A stretch of DNA of 64,000 nt. It comes from Pectinophora gossypiella (Eukaryota; Arthropoda; Insecta; Lepidoptera; Gelechiidae). Position numbers and translations under genes: made by a program. This document shows positions 44,893 through 54,341 of the stretch, piece by piece (positions within the stretch are counted from its first letter, which is position 1; each line of letters opens with the position of its first letter). The notes below the pieces were generated by a model. The model made no database searches and was not told the origin of the DNA. It saw only the letters and a program-made list of their open reading frames with translations. The DNA lies in NCBI RefSeq assembly GCF_024362695.1, contig NW_026063279.1, forward strand, positions 1 through 64,000. Direction: 5' to 3'.

Positions 44893-45057
44893 TTATCAAA
44901 AATTTCTTTTTGTTTCACCGAATAGTGAAACCAAAATTGTTATATGTAATAATACACTATTTGTTATTTAAGAAAAATGTAAGATTTTATTAAATTATAA
45001 ATAATGATGTACTTATGGAATTATGTTTAAAAATTAATACTTATTATATTTGTTGAT
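44893..45057. other. AT-rich spacer
   Basis: Sequence between the MULE stop and the LINE tail; it has a small inverted pair gtttcaccgaatagtgaaac (44913-44932). Nothing else is visible. Confidence 0.4.
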
Positions 45058-45091
45058 TTTTATTATTATTATTATTATTTATTTATTTAAT
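45058..45091 (-). repeat. (TAA)n/(TAAA)n 3' tail of the LINE
   Basis: Plus strand shows attattattattattattatt followed by tatttatttaatt. A microsatellite tail, not poly(A), is typical of several non-LTR clades and marks the 3' end. Confidence 0.75.
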
Positions 45092-45177
45092 TACTTCGGA
45101 AAACAAAAAGTTCCATTGGTGTTAGTAGCACTTAAAGTAGGTTAGTAAAATTAAACTAAACACAAAACAAATAAGAT

Positions 45178-47988
45178 TCATAATGCGCCTATTGCCACGC
45201 GCACGAGATGCCACATAAGCGGACAGTCTGTACTGTGGGCGACCACCTGCAGGATGCTGCTGCCACTGGCGCGCACGCGCCTCAACAAGGACGCACATCG
45301 CTTGCGCAGGATCGCCGGGAAACCGTCCACACGCTCATCCGCGAACATGCCTGAGGCACTGCAGTAGCGCGGCAGCCCCAGCAGCATCCTAAAGGCGTTA
45401 TTATATTGGACCCGCAGGGCATTAAACGATTTTTGGGTATACTTGCACCAGAGGCTGCTTGTATAAAAAGATTGACAATAAGCTCTAAAGAGCGTGATTT
45501 TCACTTGCTTTGTACAATGAGCAAACCTCCGGATAATCATATTTGCCCTCACCGCCAATGCCCTGCGTTCCCGCTCTATGTCCTCGTCGTCCCCGAGGTC
45601 CTCCCTCAACACATGGCCCAAATATATAAACTTTTCAACTCTGGCAAGCTGAGTGCCGTTTATGGTCAAAGACGGAATCACATTTGGATATTTATTCCCC
45701 GATTTAAACACCATAAACTCACATTTTCCAGAGTTGTAAATCAGGCCATGCGATTGAGCGAAGCCCTCACAGATCGACAAGAGCTTTCTTAACGAACCTA
45801 TTGTCGGTCCCAGCAACACCATATCATCGGCGTAACTGATGTTATTTACGCAGAGTTCCTGTATATGGCAACCGACTCGGGCGCTGCTGAGACCACCAAT
45901 AAGCTCATTAATATATATATTAAAGAGACGGGGAGAACTAAGCCCTCCCTGTCTCACACCACACTCTAAACGGTATGCATCTGACACTCCGTCTGCCCAT
46001 TTCACAAAATTTGTTTGGTTGGAGTACCAGTACCTGAAAACTGCCAACAACTCAGGTCGAAAACTAACTTTCTCGAGTTTTTCCCACAGCAGGTCGTACG
46101 ACACTAAATCGAACGCCTTCGAGAGATCGAGAAAAACGGCGTATACCGGAGTACTCCGCTCAGTGTAATATCTGACAGTATGCTTGACACTCAGAATAGC
46201 ACTTTCAGTAGATAGACCGGCGCGGAATCCAAACTGTGCATCGTGCGGCTGAAAGCACTTACTCAAATGAGCGTCAAGCAAACTGTCAAATACTTTTGCT
46301 ATAACGGTGGCTAAAGAAATTGGCCTATAATTGTTCTTATCCGATATATCACCAGTCTTTTTCTTTGTTATTGGCACTACTAGTGTCTTCATCAAATCAG
46401 GCGGTAAATAAGAATGGACAACACAGAGTGACAGAAACATGGCTAAAACTCTAGGCAAGTGAAGCCCGGCATGCAGCAGATGCTCTACGCTCAGGCCGTC
46501 GTGGCCGGGTGACTTCCCTCTCTTCATATTTTTTATTATAGCAGCGACCTCACGGCCAGAAAAACAGATAAGCTCCCGGCCATCGAAGGGCCCAGCAGAA
46601 AACATCTGCCGCTGTGATGGACCAAGAGGAGACTCCACCCTGAAATGATGTTTAAATAAATTAGCTATTTCGACTGAGTCACTCACTCCGCCTACATGGA
46701 CAGGTATGCCAGGTCTAACATTTAGCTTATTAGTGGCTTTCCAAAAACTACTAAAGTCTTTTTTGGCGTGATGAGATGCTATTATATCCATTCTAATACT
46801 CTCCTGATTTTTCTGACACCACCTGAGTCTCGATTTAAATATTTTCTGAGACTCACACATCTCGTTAAAAGCTAATCCATTAAGTGGCTTCCCCTGTAAG
46901 TGCCATATATGCGTCTTGAGCCTAGCCAGTCTATAAGCACCATTTACGTGCTTGTTCCAACCTACTAAGGATTTTTTTCCATTTCCAGTACGTGGAATGT
47001 CCTCTCGGCTCTGTACAGCAGCTTTACTAAGCACGGACACTATTTTTGCATACATGTTATCCAACAAAAGCTTGTGTTCTTCAGATGCACATAACCCCCT
47101 ACAACAAGTTCTACATTCTGTAGGAAAGTCAAGCATTCTAAGCTCCGTGTTACACAAATCATGATACAATCTTATTTGTTCGTCATTTCTAACTCCCCAC
47201 TTAACTTTATATTTAAAGTTAGATTCATCCGCAGTTAAAGATACCTTAGGCGCAACCTTTTCTAAATTACAATGAATCACTAATGGGTAATGATCCGACA
47301 TAAAAACATCTTTATTTAAAATCTTAACATTTTCAATAGTAAGCCTGGCGGATTGTGTTACTAAGCAATGATCAAGCCAACGAAGTGATCCACGATAAGG
47401 GCATTTAAAAGTAAAAGCACTTGAATCTACACCCAAGATATCCTCATCAGCACAGAACCAGTCCTGTTCGGAGCAGAAGCTTCTCATTTCATTACTGAAG
47501 TCAGTATTTGGGTGAGCGTTAAAATCACCAACAACGTACACAGCCTCAGCGTCACTGCTTGCGACCACAGACGATATTTCACTGAGACATTCGGTGAATT
47601 CTAAAAGGTTTGTCGAGCAGTTCGTAGGCATATATACGCATAAAAATAGGATGGTACGATTCCTCATTACACCTCTGATGCCCGTTATCCGAATATTATC
47701 CATAGGTACCACAGAAACGTCCTGGAAAATTCCTTTCCGCCAAAGGATAGCGATTCCTCCATAAGGTCTGCCTGGAAGAAGACCCGCAGACGTGTCGACC
47801 GAAGACTTTCCCGTGTACTCGAAATCATCATGTATACTTGCAAGAAACGGTATGTCATGTGGTAATAACCACGTTTCTTGGAGCGCCAGCAAATCAGCAT
47901 CTTTGCATAGTCTTCTAACGCAGTTGACAGATGTCTTAACGTTCTTACAGTTGAAACTGACTAAAGTAGTGGTATTCAAATTATGCAT
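45178..47988 (-). CDS. Non-LTR ORF2: endonuclease-reverse transcriptase, intact
   Basis: 936 residues without interruption. The endonuclease has VSFNCKNV (Asn), LLALQETWLLP (Glu), YVVGDFNAHP (Asp, Asn), LDHCLV and FMSDHYPLVIH (Asp-His). The reverse transcriptase has KSPGHDGLSVEHL, NNYRPISLATVIAKVFDSLL, AQFGFRAGLSTE, VFLDLSKAFDLV, GVRQGGLSSPRLFNIYI and YADDMVLLG (YADD at plus-strand 45823-45834). A C-terminal region of about 190 residues follows. All catalytic residues are present, so the enzyme could nick target DNA and prime reverse transcription. Its ATG lies inside the end of ORF1. Confidence 0.95.
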   Translation of the reverse strand: MHNLNTTTLVSFNCKNVKTSVNCVRRLCKDADLLALQETWLLPHDIPFLASIHDDFEYTGKSSVDTSAGLLPGRPYGGIAILWRKGIFQDVSVVPMDNIRITGIRGVMRNRTILFLCVYMPTNCSTNLLEFTECLSEISSVVASSDAEAVYVVGDFNAHPNTDFSNEMRSFCSEQDWFCADEDILGVDSSAFTFKCPYRGSLRWLDHCLVTQSARLTIENVKILNKDVFMSDHYPLVIHCNLEKVAPKVSLTADESNFKYKVKWGVRNDEQIRLYHDLCNTELRMLDFPTECRTCCRGLCASEEHKLLLDNMYAKIVSVLSKAAVQSREDIPRTGNGKKSLVGWNKHVNGAYRLARLKTHIWHLQGKPLNGLAFNEMCESQKIFKSRLRWCQKNQESIRMDIIASHHAKKDFSSFWKATNKLNVRPGIPVHVGGVSDSVEIANLFKHHFRVESPLGPSQRQMFSAGPFDGRELICFSGREVAAIIKNMKRGKSPGHDGLSVEHLLHAGLHLPRVLAMFLSLCVVHSYLPPDLMKTLVVPITKKKTGDISDKNNYRPISLATVIAKVFDSLLDAHLSKCFQPHDAQFGFRAGLSTESAILSVKHTVRYYTERSTPVYAVFLDLSKAFDLVSYDLLWEKLEKVSFRPELLAVFRYWYSNQTNFVKWADGVSDAYRLECGVRQGGLSSPRLFNIYINELIGGLSSARVGCHIQELCVNNISYADDMVLLGPTIGSLRKLLSICEGFAQSHGLIYNSGKCEFMVFKSGNKYPNVIPSLTINGTQLARVEKFIYLGHVLREDLGDDEDIERERRALAVRANMIIRRFAHCTKQVKITLFRAYCQSFYTSSLWCKYTQKSFNALRVQYNNAFRMLLGLPRYCSASGMFADERVDGFPAILRKRCASLLRRVRASGSSILQVVAHSTDCPLMWHLVRVAIGAL

Positions 47989-49399
47989 TTTGTTCGGAAT
48001 TTATTTCTGTTTTCTGCGATCTAGCTTTGTATGGTAAATACCTTCTAAAAGAAATACCATCAGGCCAGAGCTTATCATCTAGAAATAACTCAAGTTTGTG
48101 TTTTGCCACATTTAACTTAAAAGCATTGTAGGGTTTCTTCGTTTTCATATTAATCTTGGAGAGAGTCACACTTTCGTTTGTCCTAGCTAAAACGTACTCA
48201 GCAATGTCATTCGCCGAGGTATCCTTGTGTACATTTGATATAAACAACGGAATCTTAATTTCAGCAGCTTTGAAATTTCCAACGGGTTGAGCTTTACCGG
48301 TCGTCTCTATACGATTCCGAAGACGCTTTCTCTGCACAAGTACCCATTCCTCAGTAGGCTTCTGTGTTGCTTTCACGCTGTCACGAAGCACATCGGCGGC
48401 CGTCTTTCTATTTGGACGCTTATTCGATTCATTTGCGGTAATCAATTCCGACCTACATTCGTCATTTTGAATTCCAATAAGAACATTCACGTTTTTGTGG
48501 TCACAAGAAACATTCGTCTTTTTGCATGCGCTAACTAAACGTTCGCCGTTTTGCGGAACAATGTTGCGTTCCTTATCAGCTGCTCTCGAACATAAAACCG
48601 GTTGACTCGTCGTAGCCGCAGTCGACACCACGTTCGCCGTACTAGCTGATCTGTTGTTTTGATTCGGTGTACTCGTGCAAATCGAACTATTTGATATTAA
48701 GTGATGTTTATTTTGTGTAGATGTATTTTTAATTTGAATTTCAGATTCACAAGTACTGTTTGTGTGCTTGTCCTCTAACTGTGGACACACAGTCATATAT
48801 GTAGTGTTAAGTGAGGAAGATAAGTTTACGTCGGAGTTTTGCACGCAAATATTTGTTCCCCGCTTAGTGTTTACATTGCCGTAGTCAAGAGGAGGGTACT
48901 CCGGCAAGATCTCTGGTAAATTATTGAAATGAACATCCCGTAAATTTGATTTTAGTGCTATAATCTCATTTTTTACCTCTTCCAGTTGATTGACTTTGAC
49001 ATAATCTTCTTTTATTTCGCTAATATTGTTTCGTAACAGATTCAATTCCTTCAACAAGCTAGTTACATCAATGTGATTAAATGTAACTGGCGGCAATAAG
49101 TGTAGGTCTCTTGCAGCAAAAATAGGAATCAATTCAGGATCAGTCCTTTTCAATAAAACTATAATATCATCCAATTCTCTCTGCGACTTCCCATCTCTTC
49201 GCCTATTGATTTTGGGCATATCGGTAGGCATTGACTGAAATAGAAGCTCCTTTGCGTTATGGATGTCCTGTGCGGAGAACGCTGTCACACAGATACGCAC
49301 AAGATTGTCCTCGTCCATCACGTCAATTTTGTTTTGTATGAACGCTAGTACTTCGTTCAACACTATATTGCAGTTATTGCACTTAACAATGTTTGACAT
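47981..49399 (-). CDS. Non-LTR ORF1 protein, intact
   Basis: 472 residues from ATG at 49399. An N-terminal pair VKCNNCN is followed by a stretch of heptads (LKELNLLRNNISEIKEDYV, EEVKNEIIALKSNL), so a short coiled coil is likely. The middle is Ser/Thr/Asn-rich and probably disordered. The C-terminus (IPLFISNVHKDTSANDIAEY and on to DGISFRRYLP) has an RRM-like strand-helix-strand order. The expected role is RNA binding in the retrotransposition particle. The stop TAA overlaps the ORF2 start as ATGCATAA. Confidence 0.85.
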   Translation of the reverse strand: MSNIVKCNNCNIVLNEVLAFIQNKIDVMDEDNLVRICVTAFSAQDIHNAKELLFQSMPTDMPKINRRRDGKSQRELDDIIVLLKRTDPELIPIFAARDLHLLPPVTFNHIDVTSLLKELNLLRNNISEIKEDYVKVNQLEEVKNEIIALKSNLRDVHFNNLPEILPEYPPLDYGNVNTKRGTNICVQNSDVNLSSSLNTTYMTVCPQLEDKHTNSTCESEIQIKNTSTQNKHHLISNSSICTSTPNQNNRSASTANVVSTAATTSQPVLCSRAADKERNIVPQNGERLVSACKKTNVSCDHKNVNVLIGIQNDECRSELITANESNKRPNRKTAADVLRDSVKATQKPTEEWVLVQRKRLRNRIETTGKAQPVGNFKAAEIKIPLFISNVHKDTSANDIAEYVLARTNESVTLSKINMKTKKPYNAFKLNVAKHKLELFLDDKLWPDGISFRRYLPYKARSQKTEINSEQNA

Positions 49400-49468
49400 T
49401 GTTTTATAATAACTCTTAGTTTCGCAAACACATCAAAAATAACCGTGTTTTGAGGGAGCTGGAGCCTT

Positions 49469-49494
49469 ATTTAGTAGAGAGCTCTTTACTAAAT
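49469..49494. repeat. 26-bp palindrome at the LINE 5' side
   Basis: atttagtagagagctctttactaaat, read as two arms around gagctc, is self-complementary apart from one mismatch. It may form a hairpin in the 5' UTR RNA or mark the target site. It is listed as observed structure only. Confidence 0.6.
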
Positions 49495-50133
49495 AATGTA
49501 CTTACTTATTGTTGTTTTTATAAGTATGTAAGAACAAGGTATACTTAAAATAAAAAAAATATTTTGAATATGAATTCAGTCAATGTGTTAAAATTTTAAA
49601 TTATCCATCTTTTTAAAATATCTACTATGAATTATATATGTTATCAATTGTCAGCTTATTATTATAATTGTATGGTTATTTGTTCTATTTAGTTATTTGT
49701 CGCGAAGTATTTTTTTTTACAGCACATGTAAAAGTATGGTTGCTTAACTACCTCTCGGAAACCGGAAAGTCATGAGTATAGTTGATGTATTGTAATGACA
49801 TATTACGGCAGTGGGGGGGGGGCGGTTTCCGAGAGGTGGTGGGACAACCGACACGGCCAGGACGGCATTATGAAACGAGTAGCCTAGCGGTGTAGACCTA
49901 AAATAATATTAAAGCAAATTGTCATAGTGGAAGTGAATAAATCGGTGTGATAAAAACCAAGTACGTTGTTTAACTTCTGAAACTGATCCCATAGTTTCAG
50001 AAGTGGGATACACAAGAATCAATAGGATTTTTGCTACGCCACGCTAACGTAAGTATTATTTTCTTTCGTTATTTCTATTATTATTTTTTTGCTTTCCCTG
50101 CATTTATCGAGACGTTATTTTGATAGACCCATA
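49495..50133 (+). other. LTR/leader-like region of a gypsy-type element
   Basis: Inverted pair tacctctcggaaacc (49749) / ggtttccgagaggtg (49824) enclosing a G run (49813-49822); hairpin with 12-bp arms cttctgaaact / agtttcagaag (49973-50004); then aagtgggat, which also precedes gag in the element at 61669. A good donor (ctaac|gtaagtatt, 50049) suggests a leader intron ending at tttcag just before the gag ATG at 52998. LTR ends could not be delimited because no second LTR is in view. Confidence 0.45.
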
Positions 50134-50230
50134 CGAGGGGAGGTCAAAAAGTTCTCGGAATGGAGGGGTTGGAGGGGGTTGGTTTGCTCGTACAGGTAGC
50201 CGCTAGTTGCACACCTCATTAACAGTATAT

Positions 50231-51408
50231 GTGTCGTGGCCAGATCATAGAATTGACCATTTCATGAAATGATCGACCATTTCATGAAATGGTCGTATTT
50301 CATGAAATGGCCAACTTCAACTGACCATATCGTTTAAACGTCAGCGTTTAATGATATTTCCATCCACGTTTGGCCATATCATTAATGTAGGGTGTCCATG
50401 ATAAGTGGTGTAATAAAAACGCGAAATAAGGTAGGAAATAATGTATTACTCTAGTACAAAGTACAAAAATGTTTAAAATTCAAATAAAAATTAAAAAGTC
50501 ATTTTCGATTAACGGAGTGTTGATGTAGTTGACATATACGCCGTAACTGCATCTCGCTTTTGAAGTCGTCGTCATATTTTTTGACACTATTTCATGCCAT
50601 TGGTCATCATTCAGTATACTTTTTGTGTGTACGATAAACATACTGGCGGCGTAGGGGTGGCCCAAGGGCCACCCCCGCCGCACCCTAACCTACTGTTATG
50701 CCTTGTAAAAATTATAAAAAAAGGATTATGATAATTTAAATTATGACAAAAACATTTATGCGTTTTAATAGAATCTCGTTCCAAGTAGTTAATGTCATCT
50801 GCGGCAAATCTACAATAAGTCACGTCAAAAAAAAAGAAACTTTACGGACAGTAGGATCGTCTATATTTTTCTTTTTTAAAATTAATATCGCTTCATTCGC
50901 AGTTTTAATTATATCATATTTTGAAATCCAATAATAGTCCATTGATTTACGTAGCGTGGTCACTCGACCTTCATTATTTGCCATATAACCTAAAAATAAA
51001 AATAAAGTTGCTGTCTACTGTTAATACGAGTTTTTCTTTTCACCTTAGTGTCAAAACATTGCTTCACTGCACTTTTATTTTGTATTTGCTCATTATTATT
51101 CGTATTATTCGCGTTCACAAAAGAATAATTATTGTCCGCCGCCATTATGCAAAACAAAAACAAAGCGACACCAGCGCCACTACCGGTGGATAATGTTACT
51201 ATTTTACGATATGATCGCTAACGTTTGGCCATATCATGAAGTAATCATGCATTTAGTTGGTCATATCGTTAAACGTTTTGTGTTCATTGATCTGGCCAAA
51301 CTACATCATGATGTGGCCAACGAATGTTGTTCTATTTCATGAAATACGACCATTTCATGAAATGGTCGATCATTTCATGAAATGATCAATTCTATGATAT
51401 GGCCACGA
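50231..51408. mobile_element. 1.18-kb TIR element nested in the mariner
   Basis: The left end gtgtcgtggccagatcatag and right end ctatgatatggccacga match the two arms of the 63-bp palindrome at 37453. TATAT flanks both sides (50226-50230, 51409-51413). The subterminal parts are packed with tggccatatc, ggccatttcatgaaat and atttcatgaaat palindromes. The interior (50450-51190) has short open frames (50480-50683 minus, 50611-50823 minus, 50921-51193 plus) without known motifs; it includes gtggcccaagggccacccc, a GC palindrome. No transposase is recognised. Confidence 0.8.
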
Positions 51409-51495
51409 TATATGTACCAAGTTTGAAGCAAATCGGGTCATTAACGTTTGAACTATCGACCAGCAAACAAGTGAATCGGGAAGAACTCAGCGAAT

Positions 51496-52551
51496 ATGGA
51501 GAAAATTGAACACCGCGCCGTCATTAAGTTCCTCACCAAGCAAGGAAAATCCGCTCAGACGATTTTTCAAGAGCTGTTATCAGTTTACGCGGACTCTGCC
51601 CCTGGTAAAACCATGGTTTACAAGTGGCATAGTCTTTTCAAGCAAGGAAGAGAGTCGATTGAAGATGACCCCCGCTCCGGACGGCCCATTGAGGCCACCA
51701 CACCGGAAATCATCGAAAAAGTAGAGAAACTTTTATTAGAAGATACCCGCTTGAAGAAGAAGCAGCTTGCAGCAATGGTCGGTGTATCCGAAACAAGTAT
51801 TTTAAATATCCTACATCAACATCTTGGGATGACTAAGGTCAGCGCAAGATGGGTTCCAAGAATGCTCACGCCACTTCAAAAAAGCGAGCGTGTCGAGTGT
51901 TCTCGCCAGTTTTTAGAGCTCTGTGGAGAGAATAAGGAAGAAGTTATGGCCCGGATTGTTACTGGAGATGAAACCTGGGTTCACCACTATGAACCTGAGT
52001 CGAAGCAAGAGTCGATGCAGTGGCATAAAAAAGGCACACCTCCTCCAAAGAAGTTTAAGGTGTCACAATCGGCCGGAAAGATCATGGCCACTATTTTTTG
52101 GGATACAGAAGGTATTTTGCTGATTGATTATAAAGATCGTGGTGTGACTATAACGGGACATTACTACGCTTCTTTACTGGATAGATTGAAAGAGGCTATC
52201 AAGGAAAAAAGAAGAGGAAAGCTGTCAAGAGGTGTGCTCCTTTTGCACGACAACGCACCCGTCCACACGTGCCATGTTGCGACGGCTGCCATTCACCGAA
52301 GCGGGTTCGAAAAATTAAACCACCCGCCTTACAGTCCAGACTTGGCCCCCAGCGATTATTATTTGTTCCCAAAAATGAAAAAGGAACTGCGTGGACGAAA
52401 ATTTGGCGATGATGAAGAAGTCAAGTCTGCAATTTCGGCCTATTTTGACAGCAAAGAGAAATCTTTTTTTTATGATGGAATAAACAAATTATTTGATAGA
52501 TCCGGAAAATGTGTTAAGGTTAAGGGAGAATATATTGAAAAGGAAAAATAG
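51496..52551 (+). CDS. mariner transposase, DD34D
   Basis: 351 residues, the full length for a mariner. The N-terminal half has two helix-turn-helix regions (about 1-55 and 85-115) and the linker WVPRMLT. The catalytic triad is Asp158 (TGDETWVHHY), Asp252 (LLHDNAPVHT) and Asp287 (YSPDLAPSDYYLF), with 34 residues between the last two, hence DD34D. No stop or frameshift is present. The start ATG lies about 85 bp after the nested TIR element, so its promoter region has been displaced by 1.18 kb. The protein may still be able to move related copies in trans. Confidence 0.95.
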   Translation: MEKIEHRAVIKFLTKQGKSAQTIFQELLSVYADSAPGKTMVYKWHSLFKQGRESIEDDPRSGRPIEATTPEIIEKVEKLLLEDTRLKKKQLAAMVGVSETSILNILHQHLGMTKVSARWVPRMLTPLQKSERVECSRQFLELCGENKEEVMARIVTGDETWVHHYEPESKQESMQWHKKGTPPPKKFKVSQSAGKIMATIFWDTEGILLIDYKDRGVTITGHYYASLLDRLKEAIKEKRRGKLSRGVLLLHDNAPVHTCHVATAAIHRSGFEKLNHPPYSPDLAPSDYYLFPKMKKELRGRKFGDDEEVKSAISAYFDSKEKSFFYDGINKLFDRSGKCVKVKGEYIEKEK

Positions 52552-52613
52552 TTTCGTGTTTAATTTCGACCCCCTTCCCCCTCATTCCGCGAACTTTTTG
52601 ACCTCCCCTCGTA

Positions 52614-52997
52614 TGTGCTCATGAATTGCTTCTTGTTAGAAATTAAGCTGTATTTATCGTAACGGGTTGTATCCCGGAGATTTATACTGGGGATACACGT
52701 GTTTGATATTCTTAAATTATTATCGTTCAGTTGTAATTATGAAGTATATGACTATATTATTGGTTTGTCAAAATGACTATTACTTTGTGACAAGATGCCT
52801 ATTTTAAAAAATCTGACTATATTTTACCTATATGGGGCTACTCTCCATAGGTGTCATATTGTCTAACGGATAATAATAGTTTTCTTGCCCGGGCACTCCC
52901 TGGAGATGACTATTAGCCGATGTTAAGGGAAGGTAACAAACTAATAAATTACGCTGTATTGATGAGGTTCTAAGCTTAAAAAAATAATAGTTTCAGA
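52614..52997 (+). other. Leader sequence of the gypsy-type element
   Basis: AT-rich sequence between the mariner and gag; it ends with ataatagtttcag, a possible splice acceptor directly before the gag ATG. A small inverted feature ggttgtatcccggagattt is the only other structure seen. Confidence 0.4.
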
Positions 52998-54341
52998 ATG
53001 GACGACCAAAGAGACCTTATACCAAGGGGTGACGGTTCGAACTACCTACGTAACCCAGGAGCGCCTAGGTCACAGGGCCAGGGTAGTTATCAAGACGACC
53101 CAGGAGAACCCAGGTCACAGGGTCAGGGCTCTTACCTACGTAACCCAGGAGCGCCCAGGTCACAGGGCCAGGGTAGTTATCAAGACTACCCAGGAGAACC
53201 CAGGTCACAGGGTCAGGGTTCTTACCTACGTAACCCAGGAGCGCCCAGGTCACAGGGCCAGGGTAGTTATCAAGACGACCCAGGAGAACCCAGGTCACAG
53301 GGTCAGGGTTCTTACCTACGTAACCCAGGAGCGCCCAGGTCACAGGGCCAGGGTAGTTGTCAGGACGACTCAGGAGCACCCAGGTTACAGGGTCGGGGTC
53401 CTAATCACAGCCCAGATGCAGCCAGCCAGGACCAGGGCCACGATGTAATTGATTTTTCTCGGCGGAGCTATGATGAATTTATTACAAGACGCTCACGGCC
53501 AGAGCATCGCAGCAGTGGACGACGACGACGACAACGACGTAGCTCAACATCTGAGGATTCTGGTGAGCGTTACCATGATTTTCCTAAACGTTCTAGATTG
53601 TCTAGGTTGAGAAGTAAGGATCACGATTCCATGATTCTTGATAAGTTTATAGATATTTTAAAACATGTAAAAGCTTCGGATAAACCAAGACTTACTTTCA
53701 ATTCAAATGACATTCCTGAATTTGATCCGATGTCTAGGGAACAAACTGTATTAACTTGGCTTACTAAGGTTGAAGAATGTGCTACTATCTATCAAGGGGA
53801 CGACAGGGAAACGATTTATTATGCTCTTCCTAAATTGGTAGGCGTTGCCAAATCCTGGTATCAGGGCTTGGATACTTTACATTCGTGGACTGAATGGAAG
53901 AAGAAACTAATTGAATCATTTCCCTGTCGGGAGGACTATGCAGAGCTACTCACAGAAATGTTATCGAAAAAAGTTCGATACGGGGAGTCGTTGGAATACT
54001 ATTACTATGCGAAGATCAATTTGTTGAACAGGTGCAAAATACACGGCAGACAAGCTGTTGATTGCATTCTCCACGGCGTAGAGGATCGTGCAGTAAAGGT
54101 AGGTGCTCAAGCAGCCCAATTCACAGAACCCGAACAAGTATTGAAATATTTCAGAACCGTAAAAGTGGCACCAAATAGAGATAGAGATCGTCCGGACTCT
54201 TCCCAACGGTTTCGTAATAGTGACCAAAGACAACAGCCTCGAGGACCAAACGCATCGAGAGAAAATACCAATATCAAATGTTACAATTATATTTCATTGC
54301 TTCATTTTTCAGATATAATCTTTTACCACGTAAGTCTATAG
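52998..54341 (+). CDS. Gypsy-type gag with N-terminal tandem repeat, truncated
   Basis: ATG 52998. Residues about 15-130 are alternating repeats of two related 15-residue units (GAPRSQGQGSYQDDP and GEPRSQGQGSYLRNP), about four dimers of 90 bp. An Arg/Ser-rich stretch (SSGRRRRQRRSSTSEDSGE) follows, then a Retrotrans_gag-type capsid domain (EFDPMSREQTVLTWLTKVEE, WYQGLDTLHSWTEWKKKLIE). The expected CCHC zinc knuckle starts (IKCYN, about 54275) and is broken off, and the last about 20 residues are foreign. Protease and pol are missing, so this is a fragment. The structure suits capsid assembly of an LTR element. Confidence 0.8.
   Translation: MDDQRDLIPRGDGSNYLRNPGAPRSQGQGSYQDDPGEPRSQGQGSYLRNPGAPRSQGQGSYQDYPGEPRSQGQGSYLRNPGAPRSQGQGSYQDDPGEPRSQGQGSYLRNPGAPRSQGQGSCQDDSGAPRLQGRGPNHSPDAASQDQGHDVIDFSRRSYDEFITRRSRPEHRSSGRRRRQRRSSTSEDSGERYHDFPKRSRLSRLRSKDHDSMILDKFIDILKHVKASDKPRLTFNSNDIPEFDPMSREQTVLTWLTKVEECATIYQGDDRETIYYALPKLVGVAKSWYQGLDTLHSWTEWKKKLIESFPCREDYAELLTEMLSKKVRYGESLEYYYYAKINLLNRCKIHGRQAVDCILHGVEDRAVKVGAQAAQFTEPEQVLKYFRTVKVAPNRDRDRPDSSQRFRNSDQRQQPRGPNASRENTNIKCYNYISLLHFSDIIFYHVSL
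53050..53380 (+). repeat. 90-bp dimeric repeat in gag
   Basis: Units built on cccaggtcacagggccaggg and cccaggtcacagggtcaggg alternate at about 45-bp spacing. The periodicity keeps all three plus frames and one minus frame partly open, so other frames here are shadows. Confidence 0.85.

Larger units (their letters stand above)
45058..49480 (-). mobile_element. Complete-looking non-LTR element, minus strand
   Basis: On the minus strand: a 5' UTR of unknown length, ORF1 (472 residues), ORF2 (936 residues), a 3' UTR of about 85 bp and a tail of (taaa)n and (taa)n (plus-strand 45058-45091). Both ORFs are uninterrupted. The clade looks Daphne/Crack-like from the reverse transcriptase, an inference from sequence feel rather than a search. 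The 5' boundary is uncertain; a palindrome at 49469-49494 is near it. Confidence 0.8.
50134..52611 (+). mobile_element. mariner transposon with intact transposase
   Basis: Ends cgaggggaggtcaaaaagtt ctcggaatg (50134 on) and cattccgcg aactttttgacctcccctcg (to 52611) are inverted repeats; TA duplicates flank them (50132-50133, 52612-52613). Without the nested element at 50231-51408 and its 5-bp duplication it would be about 1295 bp, the usual mariner length. It sits in the presumed leader intron of a gypsy-type element on the same strand. Confidence 0.9.

Noticed and set aside
45406..46168. Plus-strand ORFs opposite the LINE ORF2
   Set aside because: They overlap the well supported minus-strand reverse transcriptase and lack motifs.
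50480..51193. Short open frames inside the 1.18-kb TIR element as a transposase
   Set aside because: All are under 100 residues, on both strands, with no catalytic motif.
53029..53448. 139-residue plus-frame ORF rich in TTQENPGHRV
   Set aside because: Shadow of the gag tandem repeat in another frame; no continuation beyond it.
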